This document shows, in pieces, positions 59,801-64,000 of a stretch of 64,000 nucleotides of DNA (within the stretch, counting starts at the first letter, position 1; every line of letters begins with the position of its first letter). Source of the stretch: Nitrospira japonica (GTDB taxonomy: Bacteria > Nitrospirota > Nitrospiria > Nitrospirales > Nitrospiraceae); the NCBI RefSeq assembly GCF_900169565.1, contig NZ_LT828648.1:2048876-2112875 (forward strand), given 5' to 3'. The notes beneath the pieces were generated by a model. That model was not told the DNA's origin. It did no database searches and saw only the letters and a list, made by a program, of their open reading frames with translations. Made by a program: the position numbers and the translations under genes.

Positions 59801-60082
59801 TTACGCGGCGTTGATCGCTCGGACTTCTACCGCGCGCTCATCGACTTGGATGACGGGCAGTTCCCCCGGGTTCTTCACCGGCAGGTTGCGGAGGTGGTCC
59901 ATGATTGCCTGCCATTCCTTAATCTCACGGATCGTGTCCTTCGCCATCCCCGTGGCAATACTGCCCTTGTCCGTCATGCCCGGCGGGGGCAGCAGATATG
60001 GTGTGTTGCTGTCGCCCAGAGGATGGGGATAAGCTGGTGGAGTGGTCCTGACAAAGACACCAGAGGGTGGCCCTATGGCCAC
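59801..60082 (-). pseudogene. Possible decayed 3' gene fragment
   Basis: The minus frame encodes a protein-like C-terminus of about 93 residues (for example IREIKEWQAIMDHLRNLPVKNP) starting at GTG 60082 or ATG 59977. Further upstream a different minus frame contains DNFKHPLLYNSLPQ, which also looks coding. A frameshift between the two could explain both, but no family is recognised. The remaining part of 59725-60168 holds nothing else visible. Confidence 0.35.
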
Positions 60083-60086
60083 CCTC
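60063..60086 (-). terminator. Strong hairpin downstream of the DUF1579 gene
   Basis: Perfect 10-bp stem GAGGGTGGCC (60063-60072) and GGCCACCCTC (60077-60086) with a 4-nt loop. On the minus strand it is followed by the T-rich TGGTGTCTTTGTC. It lies 83 bp after the stop of the gene ending at 60169. Confidence 0.65.
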
Positions 60087-60168
60087 CTGAGGCAGAGAGT
60101 TGTACAGCAGCGGATGCTTAAAGTTGTCCGGCCAAACGTGTCAGCGGGGGAGATCGAAGGAAATAATC

Positions 60169-60756
60169 CTATGACTTCCTTGTATAGGTGATTTCCATCA
60201 TCTTCACTTCCTGACCGCCTTTATCGTCGGTGCCGTACATCTCGAACACATGGGTGTTGTCATCGACGATCTTCATGACGGAACGCAATTTCATATGACC
60301 GCGGATCGGACACGTGGTCTCGCCTTGCTGGTTGATGGTTTTCGCATCCCCAGCCATACCTTCCATTACATGCAAGCTGGTGGACATGTTATCCATCCAG
60401 GTGGACGTGTATTTCTTGGAGGTATTGTCGTACCCCGTGACACCCACGCCTTCGAATTTCTTTCCCATCATGTCGCCCATACACTTCTGCTTTAAGAACC
60501 GTCCGTCCATCACCATCTTGTGCTCGCAACTTCCCATGGTTTCCATTGGGGGTGTGTTCGGCTCCATCCACGACTTCGTCTTCGTCTCCCACTTGCCTTC
60601 CATCTTCGCCAGTTGCTTGTGCTGTTCACCGGGCGCGCCCGCTTTCTCCATCTTTTCCATCATTGCCTTCATGTCCTGTTTCTGCTCCTCGGCCACTGCC
60701 AATGAAGCCGACAGCATTAATCCTGCACCCACGAGCATCAACTGTTTCAATTGCAT
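60169..60756 (-). CDS. Secreted DUF1579 protein
   Basis: Protein of 195 residues starting at ATG 60756 behind AAAGGAG. A signal peptide (KQLMLVGAGLMLSASLAVA, cleavage near AVA-EE) is followed by a Met/Lys-rich segment. The DUF1579 domain follows: KMEGKWETKTKSW, MVMDGRFLKQK, GYDNTSKKYTSTWMDNMST and a C-terminal beta region ending MMEITYTRKS. The family is predicted to form a lipocalin-like beta-barrel; no ligand is known. Single gene with a downstream hairpin. Confidence 0.85.
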   Translation of the reverse strand: MQLKQLMLVGAGLMLSASLAVAEEQKQDMKAMMEKMEKAGAPGEQHKQLAKMEGKWETKTKSWMEPNTPPMETMGSCEHKMVMDGRFLKQKCMGDMMGKKFEGVGVTGYDNTSKKYTSTWMDNMSTSLHVMEGMAGDAKTINQQGETTCPIRGHMKLRSVMKIVDDNTHVFEMYGTDDKGGQEVKMMEITYTRKS

Positions 60757-60869
60757 GATTGTCTCCTTTGGTAAGAGTCTGGTGAACTGTAGTCGCCTAA
60801 GTCTAGGTTCTGTTCGCGGCAAGGGCAACTACTACCTCCCTCTATAGCCCCAGCACAATGTCGGTGATG

Positions 60870-61013
60870 TTACGCTTGGGTTAAATTCACGGAGCGCGAG
60901 CCCGTTTTTTCAAAATGAATATCCGAGTCGGGAGGGCGAGAGATTCCCGTACCCGGTTCCCCATATCGCAGTGTGCTCTCAGGCTTTTGTGATGGTTGTT
61001 TCTTGATATGCAT
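60870..61013 (-). CDS. Small ORF with strong ribosome site, 47 residues
   Basis: ATG 61013 follows GGGAGGAATGTAAG, an excellent ribosome site. The product begins MHIKKQPSQKPES, is basic and lacks hydrophobic segments. No family recognised; the ribosome site is the main support. The rest of 60757-61235 shows nothing else clear. Confidence 0.4.
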   Translation of the reverse strand: MHIKKQPSQKPESTLRYGEPGTGISRPPDSDIHFEKTGSRSVNLTQA

Positions 61014-61235
61014 CTTACATTCCTCCCGAGTTTGAAATGAAGGTGGCACTCTTACAGAAAGTGGAGAGCCAGCGCACATTTCAAGAAGGAAACAGGAGGC
61101 GAGGACTAAAGCTGCCTAATCGGAATCAAACAGCGGGAGCGTGATCTGAAGGAAGACGGGAGGAATCTGAACAGAATAGTGCGGGAGCGAGCTTGGGGGC
61201 TAGCACGCACTGCTCTTCTCAGTAATCTGATCCAG

Positions 61236-61475
61236 TCAGTCTTTGGATAACCCCGGAATTTTACCGTCAATGATCAATTCCCCGAGAGCCAAGCCTTGGA
61301 GAGTAGCTTCTTCAGAAGTCTGGTAGGCATCCTGAGACGAAAAAGAGCGGGTTGTCTTGGCGTCATGCGGCGCCCAGGAGATGAAGATGCGCGCTTTCCA
61401 CTGCTCCGTCCCAGCATGTTGAGACGGGCATGATTCAATTCGAAAGTCCTTGTAATAAACTGAGGTGCTGTCCAC
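61236..61475 (-). CDS. Small hypothetical protein, 79 residues
   Basis: Starts with GTG 61475 behind AGGA. The product has YKDFRIESCP, QWKARIFISW and a C-terminal A-rich helix ending in ALGELIIDGKIPGL. This layout (small beta sheet, then a helix and IDGKIPGL-like tail) recalls small DUF6566-type proteins. It is probably soluble; function unknown. The tail LIIDGK.PGL is the most useful search handle. Confidence 0.6.
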   Translation of the reverse strand: MDSTSVYYKDFRIESCPSQHAGTEQWKARIFISWAPHDAKTTRSFSSQDAYQTSEEATLQGLALGELIIDGKIPGLSKD

Positions 61476-61610
61476 GGCATTCCTGTTTCTTCTCCCCCCT
61501 CTTAAACAAACCCAATTCCTGGCTTGGAACTACTAGTAAAAACCCCAGATCCTCCTCCGGCGCCCAACTGGTACTCTCCATTTAGCTCGTACATGCAAAA
61601 GGAGAGGCAT

Positions 61611-62303
61611 ATGGCCCCCACCTCACGGCGTCCCTTCTTGTTCATGGAATGCAGCGAGATACGGGAAATTCTCGGTGAGGCAGCCGAAGACGAAAGACGA
61701 CTAGTCGAGTTGCTTGAGTCCGTACCTTTGGATTCGATTTACTTCCATACCCATAGCTATTTTCTTCGGCATAGCTACGTTGAACGCGTCTATCCCAACG
61801 ATTTTGCACAGTGGGTAGCCATGGAAGTGCGGGACCATGTGTTGGCGGAACGCCTCGCAGTCGTGGATCCATTCGAATTCAGGGGGCTCGAAGCATTTCG
61901 AGGGGAGCTCATTTCGATAATCGACGATCATCTGTCCAAGATGCCTATCGTGCCACGCGTCATCTTTGGGCAACCGTTCTATTTCAACACGTCTCGCATC
62001 CTGCAAGTGCCAACGAGCAGGGAGGTTCGGACGCTGCAGGAGTTTCGGACGGCGCTGAGCGACGTGGAAGTGAGCGCGATCTATTTTCATGTCTTCGAAG
62101 CCCGCCATCGATTAAAGGAGGAAGAGAGCGATTTTTCTACATGGGTCGAACAAGGTCTTGGCTTTCCGGAACTTGCGGAACGACTGCGCGCCATTAATCC
62201 ATATCTCGGAAGCCTCGAACGGCTGCGGTCCGCATTGCTGACGGCATGCGACGACTTCCTGAAATCTCAAGACAGTTCGGAAGAGAGGAGGGAATTGCTT
62301 TGA
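61611..62303 (+). CDS. DUF5752 family protein
   Basis: Protein of 230 residues from ATG 61611, placed by AAAAGGAGAGGCAT. It consists of two similar halves, each with an IYFH(T/V) core: [18 protein letters not shown] near residue 50 and [20 protein letters not shown] near 170, each followed by FA-or-FSTWVE and a helix. This is the DUF5752 repeat. The stop overlaps the treS start as TTGA, so the protein is coupled to trehalose synthase. Family members are often found next to treS or glycogen genes, but no activity is known. Confidence 0.8.
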   Translation: MAPTSRRPFLFMECSEIREILGEAAEDERRLVELLESVPLDSIYFHTHSYFLRHSYVERVYPNDFAQWVAMEVRDHVLAERLAVVDPFEFRGLEAFRGELISIIDDHLSKMPIVPRVIFGQPFYFNTSRILQVPTSREVRTLQEFRTALSDVEVSAIYFHVFEARHRLKEEESDFSTWVEQGLGFPELAERLRAINPYLGSLERLRSALLTACDDFLKSQDSSEERRELL

Positions 62304-63976
62304 TATCAGAGACATTGTGGTTTAAAGACGCCGTTTTTTATGAGCTTCATGTCAAAGCGTTTTGTGATGGCAACGATGATGGCATCGGAGATTTTCGAGG
62401 TCTCATAAACAAACTGGATTACCTCGAGTGGCTGGGGGTCGACTGTCTTTGGTTGCTACCATTCTTTCCCTCTCCCTTGCGCGATGACGGCTACGACGTT
62501 GCGGATTATCGACAAATCGCGCCGGACTACGGTTCGATGGAAGATTTGCGAATGTTCTTGGACGAGGCCCATCGACGAGGCATGCGCGTCATTTCCGACC
62601 TTGTGCTGAATCACACCTCTGACCAGCATCCCTGGTTCCAGGAAGCCAGAAGTTCGCCGCAGTCATCCAAGCGTGACTACTATGTGTGGAGTCAGAGCAA
62701 TAGGCGGTATGACAAGGCAAGGATAATTTTTATCGATACAGAAAAGTCGAACTGGACTTGGGATCCAATGGCCAATGCGTATTACTGGCATCGGTTTTTC
62801 AGCCATCAGCCCGATCTCAACTATGACAACCCGGATTTGCAAAGGGCGATGTTAGACACGATGTCTTTCTGGCTGGAGCAGGGCCTCGATGGATTTCGCT
62901 GCGATGCCGTGCCCTATCTGTTTGAGCGGGAAGGCACCATTTGTGAAAACCTTCCTGAAACACATGCGTATTTGAAAGAAGTACGGAAACGAATCGATGA
63001 GAACTATCGAGGGCGAATTCTGCTCGCGGAAGCCAATCAATGGCCTGCTGATGTGCGACCGTACTTTGGTGATGGCGATGAGTGTCACATGGCCTTCCAT
63101 TTTCCACTCATGCCGAGACTGTTCATGGGAGTGCGGAGCGAAGATTGGCACCCCATTGTGGACATGTTCACGCATACACCTCCAATCCCTGAAAACTGTC
63201 AATGGTGCCTGTTTCTACGGAACCATGACGAATTGACTTTGGAAATGTGCGCTGGCGAAGAACGAGACTATATGTATTATGCTTATGCACGAGATCCGCA
63301 GATGCGGCGCAACATTGGAATTGCTCGCCGCTTGGCTCCGTTATTGGATAACGATCGACGGAAAATCGAGCTGCTCAATAGTCTCGTCTTTACCCTTCCA
63401 GGAAGTCCAATTGTTTACTATGGCGATGAAATCGGGATGGGAGACAATGTGCATCTCGGGGATCGCAATGGTGTACGGACACCAATGCAGTGGACAGCGG
63501 ATCGCAATGGCGGATTTTCAAAGACGGACCCGTCGAAGCTATACCTGCCGGCCATAACCGACTCGGTGTACGGATTTCAGGCCATCAACGTGGATTCGCA
63601 GCAGCAATCGCCTCATTCGCTATTGCATTGGATGAAACGCATGATTGCAGGGCGCAAAAAGTATCCCGCGTTTGGGCGTGGCACCATTGTCTTTCTGCGT
63701 CCCCAGACAGACAAAGTGTTCGCGTATTTGCGTGAGTACCGCGGAGAAACCCTCTTGTTGGTGCACAACCTAGCTGGATCGGCTCAAGCCGTGGAGTTGG
63801 ACCTGGCTCGATTCGAGGGCGCAATTCCGATTGAGGTATTCGGCGACTCACGATTTCCGACAATCGGCAAGCATCCCTATGCGTTGAGCCTCGCGCCCTA
63901 TGGGTTCTACTGGTTCAAGCTTCAGCGCACCATGGGCGACGATTTCTCGTATGGATTCGAAGAAAGCGTCATCTAA
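62300..63976 (+). CDS. treS: Trehalose synthase / GH13 maltose alpha-D-glucosyltransferase
   Basis: Interconverts maltose and trehalose. The 558-residue protein uses TTG 62300, overlapping the DUF5752 stop, behind GAGGAGGGA. GH13 regions: [28 protein letters not shown] near residue 25, [14 protein letters not shown] near 100, the nucleophile Asp in [10 protein letters not shown] near 200, the acid/base Glu in LLAEANQWP near 243 and the transition-state Asp in LRNHDEL near 313. [12 protein letters not shown] and the C-terminal beta domain end the protein. There is no fused maltokinase, so it is a stand-alone TreS. Likely role: osmoprotection or glycogen-linked trehalose metabolism. Confidence 0.93.
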   Translation: MISETLWFKDAVFYELHVKAFCDGNDDGIGDFRGLINKLDYLEWLGVDCLWLLPFFPSPLRDDGYDVADYRQIAPDYGSMEDLRMFLDEAHRRGMRVISDLVLNHTSDQHPWFQEARSSPQSSKRDYYVWSQSNRRYDKARIIFIDTEKSNWTWDPMANAYYWHRFFSHQPDLNYDNPDLQRAMLDTMSFWLEQGLDGFRCDAVPYLFEREGTICENLPETHAYLKEVRKRIDENYRGRILLAEANQWPADVRPYFGDGDECHMAFHFPLMPRLFMGVRSEDWHPIVDMFTHTPPIPENCQWCLFLRNHDELTLEMCAGEERDYMYYAYARDPQMRRNIGIARRLAPLLDNDRRKIELLNSLVFTLPGSPIVYYGDEIGMGDNVHLGDRNGVRTPMQWTADRNGGFSKTDPSKLYLPAITDSVYGFQAINVDSQQQSPHSLLHWMKRMIAGRKKYPAFGRGTIVFLRPQTDKVFAYLREYRGETLLLVHNLAGSAQAVELDLARFEGAIPIEVFGDSRFPTIGKHPYALSLAPYGFYWFKLQRTMGDDFSYGFEESVI

Positions 63977-64000
63977 TCCGTTCCGCTCGCTGTGGGGGCA

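Noticed and set aside
59732-60121. Plus-strand frame of 129 codons after the SGNH gene
   Set aside because: Arg/Ser-rich, no start signal, and opposite a more protein-like minus frame.

Overview
The window is about 64 kb of a GC-rich bacterial chromosome. It almost certainly comes from the genus Nitrospira (nitrite oxidisers). The deciding evidence is the nitrite oxidoreductase pair nxrA-nxrB (51892-47087, minus strand): a 1145-residue molybdopterin alpha subunit with a twin-arginine signal and a beta subunit with four Cys-rich Fe-S motifs. Nothing seen here separates a strict nitrite oxidiser from a complete ammonia oxidiser. The gene order is dense, with many ATGA, GTGA and TTGA stop/start overlaps. 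I saw no tRNA, rRNA, CRISPR array or intact insertion sequence.

Layout. 1-7.8 kb: membrane MutS-like protein (cut by the window edge), prmA, MOSC protein, methyltransferase, SUMF1-fold protein, secreted FN3 protein, membrane protein, alpha/beta hydrolase and a 12-TM oxidase-like protein. 7.8-18 kb: a MITE-like repeat, thiD, HEAT-repeat/membrane pair, tenA, sthA, a thiol peroxidase lipoprotein coupled to a hydrolase, and the two-gene pyruvate carboxylase (pycB, pycA). 18-23 kb: TIG-domain protein, PstS-like protein, FmdB zinc ribbon, two small ORFs, EamA transporter, a hypothetical protein and a delta-9-type desaturase. 23-29 kb: heme operon hemE-hemH-hemG plus an unknown gene, then a membrane protein, mazG and a DUF1844 protein. 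29-35 kb: ntrY-ntrX two-component pair, purM-purN. 35-40 kb: two patatin-like phospholipase paralogues flanking a nucleotide-sugar dehydratase fused to a PAS domain. 40-46 kb: phosphate module with a PiT transporter divergent from ppk1, and a CorA-like protein directly behind ppk1. 46-56 kb: the nitrite oxidation locus. 56-60 kb: carbohydrate O-acetylation genes (SASA esterase, MBOAT, SGNH). 60-64 kb: DUF1579 protein, small proteins, DUF5752 protein and trehalose synthase treS.

How the genes work together. The most coherent system is the nxr locus. Reading along the minus strand it holds a CHASE3-HAMP-GAF histidine kinase, an NtrC-type sigma-54 activator with an intact GAFTGA loop, a 486-bp regulatory region, nxrA, nxrB, a strong hairpin and a short 4-helix-bundle membrane sensor. 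The regulatory region carries a near-consensus sigma-54 promoter (52026-52041) and a perfect 8-bp dyad about 108 bp upstream of its predicted start site. My inference is that the kinase/activator pair controls transcription of nitrite oxidoreductase through RpoN. Pyruvate carboxylase fits anaplerosis for a reductive TCA autotroph. The heme operon fits a cytochrome-rich respiratory lifestyle. PiT/PPK1/CorA-like suggests coupled phosphate, polyphosphate and divalent-cation handling.
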